Shown here: positions 47,145-58,311 of the stretch, piece by piece
Layout: each line of letters begins with the position of its first letter
Position numbering within the stretch: the first letter of the stretch is position 1
DNA from: Halichondria panicea
Taxonomy: Eukaryota > Porifera > Demospongiae > Suberitida > Halichondriidae
Direction of reading: 5' to 3'
Assembly: GCF_963675165.1 (NCBI RefSeq)
Contig: NC_087380.1
Span: 4,021,803 to 4,085,802 of the forward strand
DNA: 64,000 nucleotides
Position numbers and translations under genes: made by a program
The notes under the pieces: model-generated
Database searches by the model: none
Told to the model about the DNA's origin: nothing
Seen by the model: only the letters and a program-made list of their open reading frames with translations

Positions 47145-47974
47145 TTACACTGGATGACAAACTTCATTCTAACACAAAGGAAATGGATCGTATATTTAAT
47201 ACATTTCAATATGAAATATTTAAATCCGTAAGCTCTCCCGTGTTTGTAAAGATGACTTTGTGACCTGTTTAATAGGATTGAATGCGAAGGAATCAGTTTT
47301 TGAAGACAAACATGCCGAACGAATTTTTCGGAAACAAAGAGACAAACTTACCTCCGTCTCTACTATTGCAAAAGTTTGGGGCATCATCGCAGAGTACTTT
47401 TCATTCTTTAATTATGAAATTATTGAAACAATTGTGAACAGCTTTGGCACAAAAGAAGACGTGGAAAAACTAGCATGTTATGAGAAGAAGATTACGGATT
47501 ATGCTAACCAAAGAATTCACCCGCTCGGATCACAAATTTTCCCAGTCCCAAAAAATGAACATACAAAACTAGCTGTAAAGCTTGATTCTACTTACGAGGA
47601 TTGCCGCTACCATGACTTAAAGGTGTTTGAAAATAAGCTGAAGAATTTGTTAAAGTTAGAGGATGGAGCTTTATGTCTCCTCTCATTTGAAGAAGGGTGT
47701 ATTCAGCTTGTATATGTAAGTGCTGCTTCTATTGATGAAATTGCATTTCCGCTCACTGCAATTCAAAAAGTTGAGCTACAGAACCTTCATGTAATTCGTC
47801 TGCAGTGTGGAAAGTACTCGTATTCACATCAATTTGTAAGTCCATATAACATTCATTTCATATCATTATCCATAAATTGACTGTTAATTTGTCATGGAAT
47901 TCTAGAACTTGTCTGTATTTTTATTCAGGACGACTGTTCGTTGCAAAGAGTAGGAAAATTGGACGATTCGGAAG
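47145..47974 (+). CDS. Partial gene: helical domain seen in sponge/cnidarian proteins
   Basis: Exon 47145-47835 follows ACTATAG and ends TTT/GTAAGT; a second exon is 47929-47974. The reading DDKLHSNTKEMDRIFNTFQY at the start is in a different frame from KDDFVTCLIGLNAKES, so an indel lies near 47225-47232. The body (KVWGIIAEYFSFFNYEIIE, IVNSFGTKEDVEKLACY) matches a helical domain I know from many uncharacterised sponge and cnidarian proteins, often joined to Death or NACHT domains. I cannot name it. Its first apparent methionine is a GTG and not a start. No promoter or other domains are found; the gene is partial and probably decaying. Confidence 0.5.
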
Positions 47975-48004
47975 GTATTCATATATAATAGCATGCAGAC
48001 ATCA

Positions 48005-48306
48005 CTATGCGGCAAGAGTATAATAGAGAGAGAGTATCGAACGTAGGCATACTGTGCATTAGATGTATGTGGAGAGTAACGTTCGTGACTTTCTATCTGT
48101 CATGGGCTTGGAATTTGCACACTGACCAATCCAAGTGTGAGTGATGTAATCTACTTACATCACTCACACAAGAGTCACACTTGGGTTGGTCAGTGTATAA
48201 ATTCCAAGCCTATGACACAGGAAGTCACGTTACTCTCCGCATACATTTGATGCACAGTATGCTTATGTTCAATACTTTCTCTTTATTATACTCTTGCTAT
48301 GCGGCA
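48005..48306. mobile_element. Near-perfect palindromic hairpin, about 300 bp
   Basis: Two arms of about 145 bases (GGCAAGAGTATAATA, GGCATACTGTGCAT, GGCTTGGAATTT, TACATCACTCACAC) face each other with almost no spacer. No coding sequence. It is a foldback MITE of unknown class. Confidence 0.85.
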
Positions 48307-49397
48307 CCATATATACATAATTATATACATAATTATTACTACAACCATAGATGAAGGAAGAGAAAGGGATTGAAAACGATGGGCGTGGTTGAATCTAGGT
48401 GCGTTACGGTGATGTAATCGTTATTCAGTGCGATGCGCCGGAGATTGGTGCATAAATATGTATACGATCATTGAGCGGTAGACTGTGCTCGAGATATTAC
48501 CTATTATGCTTTTTATGCTCAAGCTAACAGCTTATTATTCTTTTTAATCAGAAAAGTGATATAATGCAGTGCATGTAGTGATGTTGTTATCATGTATGAC
48601 TTAACTGTCTAGCACAGCAACTCGGGAGAAATAAAACTAAACCAGACTAGAGGCATGCTGAAACATTTGAGAACAGGTAGTGGTACTACAGATATATGCA
48701 CTGTGAATTAGCAAAGTCTCAGAGAAGTATGGCTCCAGGTCCTGCATGCATGGAGTAGGATCCCAGAGTCAGCTAACAGAGACACGGCTAAGCAGCAGGA
48801 GCTACAATTCTAGCTTTCTACTTTAGTGACCCTGTTCCATTGTTCCACAGTACAGCTTTCTACTTCAGTGACCCTGTTCCCGGAGGAGGAATGCCAGTGT
48901 CAAAAGGTCACTAATTAAAACACCACGTGGCCCTATGTTACATGTAAAACTGAGTTTACCCTCGCACCCCTGAGTTTATACACCATCAATAGCTTGATCC
49001 TCTTTATAATCACAACAGAAATCGGTTGAGCTATCGCGCCCCAGAGGAATCAGCTTGAGAGAGGATATCCAGAATTTAATTGTAACCTTTGACCTTTTAT
49101 TGCGTTCTTCAAAACCACAAGATATGGAAATTAGCCTTCCGTGGCTAGGGTATAAATTTTGATGTACTGGCTTGCTGCACTGGATAGACCTAGGCAGGCA
49201 AATAAAGAACAGAAGCGCTAAGCTGCTATATGCAGCAAAGGTCAAGAACCCAGAACAAGTCCTTCATTAAACGTGACCCTATTGACCCTGGCGTTCCCTG
49301 TTCCATCATAGATTGTTCCTACAAGGATCACTTCAGTTGTAAATAACCCATGTACCAAGTTCTGTTCAAGCTACATTTTGCTCGCTGCTTTAACACC
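48307..49397. other. Intergenic, nothing recognised
   Basis: A CATAGATGAAGGAAGAGAAA motif at 48346 resembles the ends of 32444 and 60792 elements, without a partner. No gene is seen. Confidence 0.45.
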
Positions 49398-49748
49398 GAA
49401 AGCTGCCCCGTTTACACGAGGCCTGTTTCGTTCCGTTTACACGATCCGGGTTGGAATCCTGATTAAACCTAACCGCGTTCGTGTAAACGGCCCTTATCCG
49501 GGTTCTAATCCGGATTAGCCAACCCACCTTTGGAAGTGGTTCAGATTGTGTCAGAAGCGGTTTAGCTGTGAGTAAGCACAAAGGGCTAATTCTGATATGT
49601 TGTACATGTTCATGGGTGTTTCTAGAGTAAGCCTGTAGCTTCCTATCAGCCAATGTTTGCGCAAATGAAATTAGTGGTCATTGTACTATGCCCACTACTC
49701 AAGAAAAATCTGACCGGATTCGGATTCGACGTCGTGTAAACGGGGCTT
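49398..49748. mobile_element. MITE with GCCCCGTTTACACGA ends
   Basis: The left end AAAGCTGCCCCGTTTACACG is inverted at the right end (CGTGTAAACGGGGCTTT). Internal copies of GTGTAAACGG and GTTTACACG add subterminal repeats. No transposase. Confidence 0.75.
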
Positions 49749-50133
49749 TAGAAGTACTAACTTGTTTTGTTGCATTTTGAGTGGGCAGATCAAAGGAAAC
49801 ACTGTGCCAATATCTGCCATATGGCACAGGTGTTCACCATTTAACCTGTGCCACTAATCTAGATACTGGCATAGTATGGGTTGAAGTTACCTAAAGCGCA
49901 CCCTTCACCCAATAACCTGAAACGGTCCCTTTTATAGTATAACACTGTTAACAGATTCAGTGGTAGGCAGAAAACGTTTTTCATGCGTCTGGTGCATTCC
50001 ACAGCCGACCACAAGTAGTTGCAAACTATTTGTCCTATAAAAGGAGTGATGTGTACACCAAAAGAGGAATGCAACAAGGAATGCAGTTGTTACACAGCTC
50101 TCACTTGTGCGCACATTGGATTATGGGGTGCAC

Positions 50134-50195
50134 TAGCCTCGATTCCAGGCCGCTTGAACAAAGTGCCTTGTTCAAGCGGCCTGGAATCGAGGCTA
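50134..50195. mobile_element. 62-bp palindromic Mutator-like mini-element
   Basis: Two perfect arms (TAGCCTCGATTCCAGGCCG, then CTTGAACAA) surround a 6-base loop. GGGGTGCAC lies immediately outside both ends (50125-50133 and 50196-50204), a perfect 9-bp duplication. The element consists of nothing but its inverted ends. Confidence 0.9.
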
Positions 50196-50204
50196 GGGGT
50201 GCAC

Positions 50205-50489
50205 ATGCGCAAGCGAGGTATACGGTAGTTGTGTGCGCGTGCGTATGGCAAGCGGTTTGTAACATAAAGAAATGATGGCGTTATGACGTTTGAATGTTAT
50301 AACATGACATACGTGACGTTTTAGCATGACGTACGTGACCTTATAACGTGGCGTACGTAACCTTATAACGTGGCGTACTAGAGACTTTGAACCTTGACCT
50401 TGCCTTCCTTATCACCTTGCCTTTTCATATGCGCATGCGCATAAGCAACCTTGCTGCCTTAGCTTTCATAACAAGCTAGCTAGCTAGAG
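50205..50489 (+). promoter_or_regulatory. Upstream of the integrase pseudogene, with short tandem motifs
   Basis: ATGACGTACGTGACCTTATAACG-like units of about 20-25 bases repeat four times (50276-50395: TTATGACGTTTGA, TGACATACGTGACGTT, ATGACGTACGTGACC, GGCGTACGTAACC). They contain ACGTACGT and CRE-like TGACGT sequences. A promoter role is only inferred from position. Confidence 0.4.
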
Positions 50490-53400
50490 ATGGCTGAGCA
50501 GGATGAATTGTTTGGAGCATGGAGTCAATACTTTATTGATGTCAGCAGATTCCTAGAGAACACAGAACATCAACGTGGAATAGCGAATCGAGAATTTTGT
50601 GACTAGGTTTTGCCAAGACTAGAAGTTTGTCTGAGTACTTGCATGCAACTATCTGATCAAATGCTGCAAGGGGGTTCTGAAGTTGGAGAAGAAGATGAGC
50701 TAGTAATTAATGAGTTTCAATCGAATTTGGCTAATCTACTAGAGTGCCTGAGAAGTGTACACAGACAGTGGGTGCAATATGAAGAGATGTTAGAAACCAG
50801 CAAATTCCAGTATCAAGCTGCTAAAAGAATCTTTGGAAGAGGAAGATCTAAGTTTGAAATTGAAAAGGAACAACTAGTGTACCTATCATCACTAAATTTT
50901 AGCTGGTCCAGGACTGAAATTGCGGCCCTGCTTGGTGTGTCTTGTATATGACCATATAATTATAGGTAAGTTTTTGACTGATAAACATAAGTAATCTTGT
51001 GTATACAGAAGACGAGTTGAGTTTGAATTGCTGGATGACTCTGCAACAACTTTATCAGATGATGAGCTCAACAGGATTGTGAAGGAAATCCATTCAGAAT
51101 CCCCGACGTTAGGAGTCATTATGGTATGTGGAAGGCTGATAAGAATGGGATATAGTGTGTCAAGGGATAGAGTCCGATGTTCTCTAAGGTCATCTGACCC
51201 ATTAAGTGCAGCTTCAAGATTGATGGGTGGTCTTAGTCGACGACAGCCTTACTCAGTTGCTGGCCCAAACCTCTGACATATTGGTGGGTATAATTATTAT
51301 TTGTACAAGTTTTTGTAAATGCATATTGATAACTGGAACCATACATGTAGATATAATTATAGGAAAGAGGGATTGATATTGTCCCCTGCAATAACTTTAA
51401 GGCTTTACAGGCCTTCTTTAAGTTCCCAAAAGCTTGATTTCCGTGCCCCACGTATCGTGTGGAAATAATCAAAAAATATTCTTGATTGCTGGAAAATAGC
51501 TAAAGGTATCCATGTAAAGCAACCCTCCAAATATGCGACACCCTTTATAATATGCACGTGTTATTTAGTCAACAGGATGTCATTTACAGGACTTTGAAGT
51601 AGAGAGTGGAAATAAGGGGGGGTCTAAAAGTCACCATTATTTCAACACCCTGTTTAATAATTAATAACATCGCCGGCCATGCAGAGACATGACTGGTGTT
51701 CATTCGAAGGTCTATATGGTGAATTCTAGTGGGTTTTGAGATTGCCTTTGCATATACTCAGTCATACAACTATAGTACCTGAATGCAGATGTTTAGGGGG
51801 GGAGGGGGAGGAAGTCCATTCATGGATCTTATTTTCATAGTTTCTGCTTGCACTGCAGGTAAAGGTAGTCAAGGTCGCTGGGTAAAATATTCGTGGTCCG
51901 GCTATATACTGTAGCAACTGCTGTGTTGACAATATTTGTGTATGTCACGTTCTAAATAGAGGTCAAACTATAGCCTCTAGAGAAACAATGATCAAATATG
52001 CAACGCCAAGACTTCAACATAATTTTTCAACCTCCAAAATTAGGCTTTAAAAGTGTCACCTTAGATCGAATAAATACGGTATCATCCTTTTGATATTCGT
52101 CAAAATATTAATTATGCTTGATCAGAGGCCGCTCTTGTATAAAGCCCACACTCAAATAGTAGCCTCTAAAATTAATCCCCATCTTCAGTGCGATAAAAGC
52201 TGCTCTCAAATAGTAGCCTCAATAAACTTTAACTGTAACACCTCTGAGTCATATTGATACTGCAGTGGTATCTACAGTAGCAGCTTGTTAGTGCAGACTT
52301 TCACATGGCAGACTTTGAGTTTGTGCAGGTGAAAAGAACTTACCTGCTAAACCACTTCCTGTTTGCCTTCAGAAAGGAACTGGTATGCTACTTATCAAAG
52401 AGTTGTCCCAGCGTAGAACTAACCACAAATTACATAATGCGTGGATGGATGCCAAACATTTGGTCACGATAAGCAGCCATAGATGTGTTTGTAATTGAGT
52501 CTGCATGGTAACATTAATAAATAAGCGCGAGTATTAATTTGTGACTTGTGCATTCTTATCAAAGAAGAGTTATTCCGTGCGTGAGATTCTTTACGCACGG
52601 TTAAAAGTAGCCCTTTCTAAAGGCAAAAAAGGAAGCGGTCTCATTTTACTGGAGCGTTAGTAGACGTAATGAACACCTTTCTGGTCTCTCGAATTCTAAT
52701 TGCTAGCAAAATATCGTATATAGCTGCAGCCTCTGATCAAGTAGTACGAGGAACAAGCAGCAATGGCAAGGCTTCTAATTGGCCCTTGCCTGTGTTTGTT
52801 ATGAGTGTTCTTAATCCCTTATACGAGTAACCTAATCGTTTATGATGCCGTTCTCAGCAATTTTAATAATATTTTTAGCCGCAGCTGTTGTTTGAACCCT
52901 GTGCAATTACTGATCCGTATGTGGTACGCTTTTAATTACCCCGGGCGGCCCCGTAAACCCAAACCAGTTAGACCATTATTATGCCTCGGTGCGCATGCGC
53001 AAGCGAGGTATACGTTTGTGTGTCTATGTGTGTGTAGACTGCAATCAAGTGCAAGTAAGAGTTTCTATAGGCTTCTATAGTCATGTTTACTTGGATTTTA
53101 ATTCGTGGATTTGCAAAATAATGTTTCGTTCTCGAGTTACGCCTAGTTTTGCTTACTTGGAATGCCATTGCAGTCTTTTCAGAAGCCGGGCACGTAGCCA
53201 AACTTATTTACCGACGAGTGTTGCTACTCTACTTAGTAGTTAGCTCTGCACTAGAATGCTAGCTATTGGTAGCTGCATTACAAGAGTGAGAAGAGAGCTG
53301 CAAGGCTCTGCTGATGCATCCATTAATTTTAGACATGAACTTTTGGCATCGATTGTTTTATTGTTTTATCGATTGTTTTATTGTTTAACAATAATCATGG

Positions 53401-54352
53401 TCAATCATTACCCACTCTAAGTTTGCATGCAGCAAAATCAAAAATGTTCATCATGTGTATAAAAGCTATTAGTAGCTTTATGTTATGTAGCTTTGGCATC
53501 TCCATCGAGGCATCAGCACCTGCGGTGCTTTCATTATAGTATTGACTAATTTCATCACATTAAAATTAATTATGGTTGAATTATCTTGTTTCAGATTCAC
53601 ATCATAAGCTTATTAGATGGAGAATCGTCACTCATGGCTGCATTGACGGCTACAGTAGGCTGGTGACTTTCTTGAAGTGTTGTGGCAATAATAAATCGTC
53701 AACCGTGTACGAATTATTTTTGTGTGCAGTTCAAAAGCATCAGCTGCCATCTCGTATATAAGAATGGACCAAGGTGGGGAAAATGTATTGGTCGCACGTC
53801 ATATGTTAGAAAAAAGAGGAGGAGTGTGATTGTAGGAGCCTCGGTCCATAATCAACGCATAGAGCGACTATATGGAGGGACATGCACCGCTGTGTGACTA
53901 TTCTCTTTTACAAGCTGTTTTACTTTATGGAACAAGTGGATCTATTAGACTGTTTGAATGAGACGCATCTGTATTCCCTTCATTATGTGTTCATTCCACG
54001 TATTAATCAGGCACTTGCACTGTTCATTGATGGATGGAACCATCACTCAATCCGAACTGCACACCATAAGTCTCCACACCAGTTGTTTACAACAGGGGCA
54101 CTACTTTTGCAGCACTCTGGACTCGCAGCTTTGGACTTTTTTGAGAATGTGAAGGAAGAATATGGAATTGATATGGAAGGCCCCATCCCGTCTCAGGGAC
54201 GTTCTATAGTTGTGCCTGAGGTGCCAATAAGGCTAAGTTCAGAGAATTTTGCTCTCCTACAGCAAGCTGTTAATCCGTTAGCACCTTCTGATGAGTTTGG
54301 TATTGATTTGTATGAACAAGTTTTGCAGTTTATGTCAACGATTACGGTATAA
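50490..54352 (+). pseudogene. rve-type integrase-domain gene, transposon-derived, decayed
   Basis: Parts are 50490-50976, 51010-51287 and 53592-54352 with an intron of 2.3 kb at 51288-53591. The N terminus (MAEQDELFGAWSQYFIDVSR) leads to a helix-turn-helix-like region (SWSRTEIAALLGVS). The C-terminal exon has the retroviral-type integrase core of an animal transposon family: KLIRWRIVTHGCIDGYSRL, SVHNQRIERL and HYVFIPRINQALALFIDGWN. Lesions are TAG near 50603, TGA at about 50949, TGA at about 51276 in place of a tryptophan codon, and frameshifts near 53757, 53818 and 53872. The last 150 codons are intact. The gene is dead but young. Confidence 0.85.
52979..53535. repeat. Family A repeat inside the integrase intron
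   Basis: It begins TTATGCCTCGGTGCGCATGC and ends CATCAGCACCTGCGGTGC then TTTCATTATAG. This is the most complete copy, about 557 bp, and defines the ends of the family. It ends about 55 bases before the last exon of the integrase pseudogene. Confidence 0.75.
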
Positions 54353-56391
54353 AACATCACCATGATGACTCTCATAATTTGATGTTATCCTTACATAATT
54401 ATTATTTTGATGCATGCCATTGTGATGCTCAGTAAACAAAGCTCATAATTATCAACATGAAAAATGATTAATGAGAGTATGCATGCAGTACATAGCATAA
54501 GCCAAAACAATACTACCTATATAATGAAATGGAGTTATTGTTAGAATTGACGATAATCATATAATTATTATGAACATCCATGAAGGTGATTGATTGAAAT
54601 GAAGGATGACACTGAGAGTAAGCTAGCTACACAGCAAAAACACACATGTTATATGGGATGCATCATCGTATTTTAGTGTTAAAATGACAGATATTTATGT
54701 CATTTCTACATTAAAATAATTTCAAATGATGCATTTTATTTGAGATGTTTTATGTTATTATAACATAATTATCTGTTTTTACTGTGTATATAGCCAAAAC
54801 AATTATGACGTGATCAGCACAAATAATTAAACTTAAGAAGTTCAAGGTCCGTTCAGGGAATAGTAACATAATGACAATGACGATACTTAATTAAGAAGTT
54901 CATGGTCCATTCAGAAAGAAGTTACAAACAGTTCATTACCCAACAAAGGTCATTGTCGTTGAGGATTGCCATCCACTTTCCGTGAAATTCGCTATAATTG
55001 GCATACGAGATTGGTAGCTTTAGCAAAGCATCACATGTGTTGTGCGCACAAGGCCTCCTGGCCCACTCAGACGATTGAATTGTACGATGATACTGCTGAC
55101 AGACAATACACTGCTCCCATGCAGTTGTGAAGTGAAGGAATCGCTGAAGCAGATTAGTCAACATAATTTATTGCCAATCAATATCTACAAGATAGCCACC
55201 AACACGTTTCTCAGCAGGATTCACCAACACGGGCAGTTTGATAATGCCTAAAACTTTCTTTGGTGAGACCGTATAAGCATCCTATAAATGGAGCACATGC
55301 ATGCACACCTTCAACAGATTGCACTGATAATAGGCACTTTTATAACATTTATGAGCTAGAATAATAGGGAGGTTTTGAAATACAGGTCAATATACGAGTC
55401 ATAATTATAGTATAAACATATTTTGTAGGCCCGGAAGTACTGCATGGTCAATATACGAGTCATGATTATAGTATAAACATATTTAGGCCCGAAGTGCTGC
55501 ATGGTGGGTAATTATCTCCTATATATTGTAGAATTAATAGATAGAGGTCATATGCATAAATTATGGCCATTATTAGTTTGTGTTACTTGTGCAACGACAT
55601 GGGGCCTATATGCCGTGTTTTGGAGGCAATTAATATAGGCTGTTAACTTGAGCATAAAAGAATAGCTAGCATGCATATAAATATATATACTATAAGTACA
55701 GTTCAATATACATGTACCAAAAATGAATTTTTTACGAGCATCGTATATATAGTAGGTATATACATAAACTTCGCAGGATGACTGTTTAATAGAAAGGTTT
55801 TCGCAGATTTAATTTTCGCGGAATAGCGCAGCCTTTCTGCAGCATACATGCATGCATGCGTTAATCTTGCATATAAATGTTCACGGTACATGCTTATATA
55901 TAATCAGCGAATTTAATCAGTTTATTAAATAATCAATTTTCAACAATAACGCAAAACCTATAGTACTGGTAAGTGTACCCGATATCCTTGCATACTGCAT
56001 GCTAGACGGGGAAAATATCTTTCAATGAAGTAAAACATGTAGTAATATCATGCATGTTACAACAATAATAACAATTAACACACCACCAGGGATAGGTGTA
56101 CAAGTGTATAAATTATTACAAGTATATAGTGTAAAGATAAAAATTAATAGTTTAGTATTTGTGAGGAATAGTAAGTCCAACTTATAGTCAATGGCAGCAG
56201 ATAGAGTTAATGATCATTGATGTTTCTTCCTGCGTGTTAAATGAGATGCGGCCAATACAATCGTGTATAGATTAGACTCATGCATAAAAAAACTGTTTTG
56301 CATGCAATGTATGCGTGTGCATGTTCAAGACATGGCAAGGTACATTCCAGATTTAATCTACATCTGAATTGTCGTAGCTTTATATTATAGC
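54353..56391. other. Intergenic, mostly AT-rich, with a tandem pair
   Basis: GTCAATATACGAGTCATAAT, TATAGTATAAACATATTT and AGGCCC occur twice in tandem (55386-55445, 55446-55505). A frame at 55164-54922 (minus) has WEQCIVCQQYHR but no known family. Nothing else is supported. Confidence 0.5.
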
Positions 56392-57650
56392 TAGCCTCGA
56401 TCCCAGGCCGAGTTTTCGCTTTTATAACGTTTAGGTGAACAACTATAGGCCTGCACTAGTTGTCTGCGCATGCATGCGCCCAGTCATTCAAGTAGACTAA
56501 AAATTAGACTAATGGATATTTTTGTTCACATTTATATTCGTGTACTATCGTACTAGCAGTTATCCCGTTTATCATTAATCGATTGGAATGGCTCTTAATT
56601 ATTTAGAAAACACTATTCTGGAGTTAAGACAGAAGAACAAGTGAAGAGGCTATAAATCTTGACAATTAAAGCTCGTCAAGGTCAGATTTGTTGTGTGGTT
56701 CTATCATATCAAGTCATTTTTGTTTGGAAAGATCTAGATCCATCATCATTGGTATAATTATCTTATGGTGGATGAAGTGAAGAGTGCATGTGAGCTAGAG
56801 GACTTGGTGGTGCCATCATCAGAGGGATTGACAATGACCTGTTTAATACGACACATTTAATTTACATCGCATGTACACATATATTATTATAGAATGTCTA
56901 TACTTCTCTGCACAAGAGCAATGGTGATATCCAGCTATCCCAACAGTGCTCCTCTTTTCTACTAAGGGAGGAGACTGGACAGTGTGAGGTAAGGTTGAAA
57001 CCCTCTTTTTGTCTTTGGTAATCTTTCCTATACTCACAGGACTGGAGTGTATATGTATTCCTGTTCATTCGAGTGTTGTTTCTGGCAGCTCAGAGCCATG
57101 AAGAGAATCTACCTTTCTCAAACATAAATTATGAGTTACAAATAGAGGTCTAGAATATCAGAGAGGTCCAGCAGCCTGCTAAACCTTCATAATTTGAGGC
57201 ATTCAATCATCATCCATGAAGTTACATGCCCTAGCTGCATGGGTCACTATAATCATGCTGCAGCACAACTGGCAACTCTCCTTGTGAAGCAGCTCCCTAT
57301 AATGTGTATACTATACGTACCATACGGGTGGAAAATTTTCAATATTTAGAACATTTTGCGGGTAGTAGGGTGTTGTGGCACCTATCTTGCATGCGCATAT
57401 GAAGCCTTCCACGGGTTCTAATTTTCGTGTTCTGCATGCAGCCACCCACAAAAAACGCGAAATTAAAAAACACCTCGAAATTTTCCACCGGCATACGGTA
57501 TCTGTGAATTTTCTATACAATGTATTATTGGTTAATTAGCTGACACAAATACAATGAAAATGTTAAGCATGCGCTGACAACTATATAGGACCAGGCCTAT
57601 AGTTGTTCGCCTAACCGTTATAGTGAAAACCCGGCCTGGGATCAAGGCTA
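56392..57650 (+). mobile_element. Mutator-like mini-element, copy 2, with exon-like cargo
   Basis: The termini are TAGCCTCGATCCCAGGCCG and CCGGCCTGGGATCAAGGCTA; inverted arms of about 85 bp include GTTGTTCGCCTAACCGTTAT. The 9-bp flanks do not match, so it is older than copy 1. The centre repeats copy 1 in the opposite orientation, including GGAGACTGGACAGTGTGAG/GTAAGG and TACTCACAG/GACTGGAGTG, a 51-bp intron-like gap, and the GCAGCCTGCTAAA block. VDEVKSACELEDLVVPSS is readable upstream. No transposase is present. Confidence 0.8.
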
Positions 57651-57731
57651 AGCTTTAGCTAGCTATATATAGTTAATTCTGAGACACCAGTGACAAATTA
57701 AATCTTATTTCAGAAAACACATGCATGGCAT

Positions 57732-57790
57732 TAGCCTCGATCCCAGGCCGAGTTTTCACTTTTATAACAGTTAGGCGAACAACGAGGCTA
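57732..57790. mobile_element. 59-bp Mutator-like mini-element
   Basis: The ends are TAGCCTCGATCCCAGGCCGA and AACGAGGCTA, and the flanks are GCATGGCAT on both sides (57723-57731 and 57791-57799), a perfect 9-bp duplication. The body is the left arm of the 1.1-1.3 kb elements cut short at AACAA plus the 8-base right end. Confidence 0.88.
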
Positions 57791-58311
57791 GCATGGCATA
57801 AACACAAAAAATCACGTGAGGATAAAATATACATAATAATAATTTATAAGTAAATAGGTTCAACGAGTTTAGAGTTCAGTTACTATACAGTTTATTATTC
57901 CAGAGTGAACATTAATTTTATGAGCTAAAAATATAGCATAACATTGCAGTCTTACCAGGATTTCTATATAGCTTTAGTAGTTGCCGATAATTATTATCCT
58001 TGTGTATATATATAATTGCATTAAACGACAGATTATCGTCTTGTTGGTAGTGTCCTATACACCAATTTCAACAGTATCATAATATCTGACAAACCACTTT
58101 AAAGAAACTCAGGTACTCAGATTTGCTTTGCTTTCTTTCTCTATCTTTATTACCTGGAATTCTTAAGAACCGTTAGTTCTAACACTTCCATTCATATTGA
58201 ATACATTAAAAAGGAGTGAAGGCTATTGAGGGTGCATATATGCATGGTATTGTAGCAGCTATAAGGTGAATCAACAAATCTTAGACCTGGTATGCATAAT
58301 TGCTGATGGAT
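57791..58311. other. Intergenic, nothing recognised
   Basis: AT-rich sequence with no gene seen. Confidence 0.5.

Noticed and set aside
47260-47262. Start codon at 47260
   Set aside because: The codon is GTG and the family-like sequence continues upstream, so it is internal to an exon.
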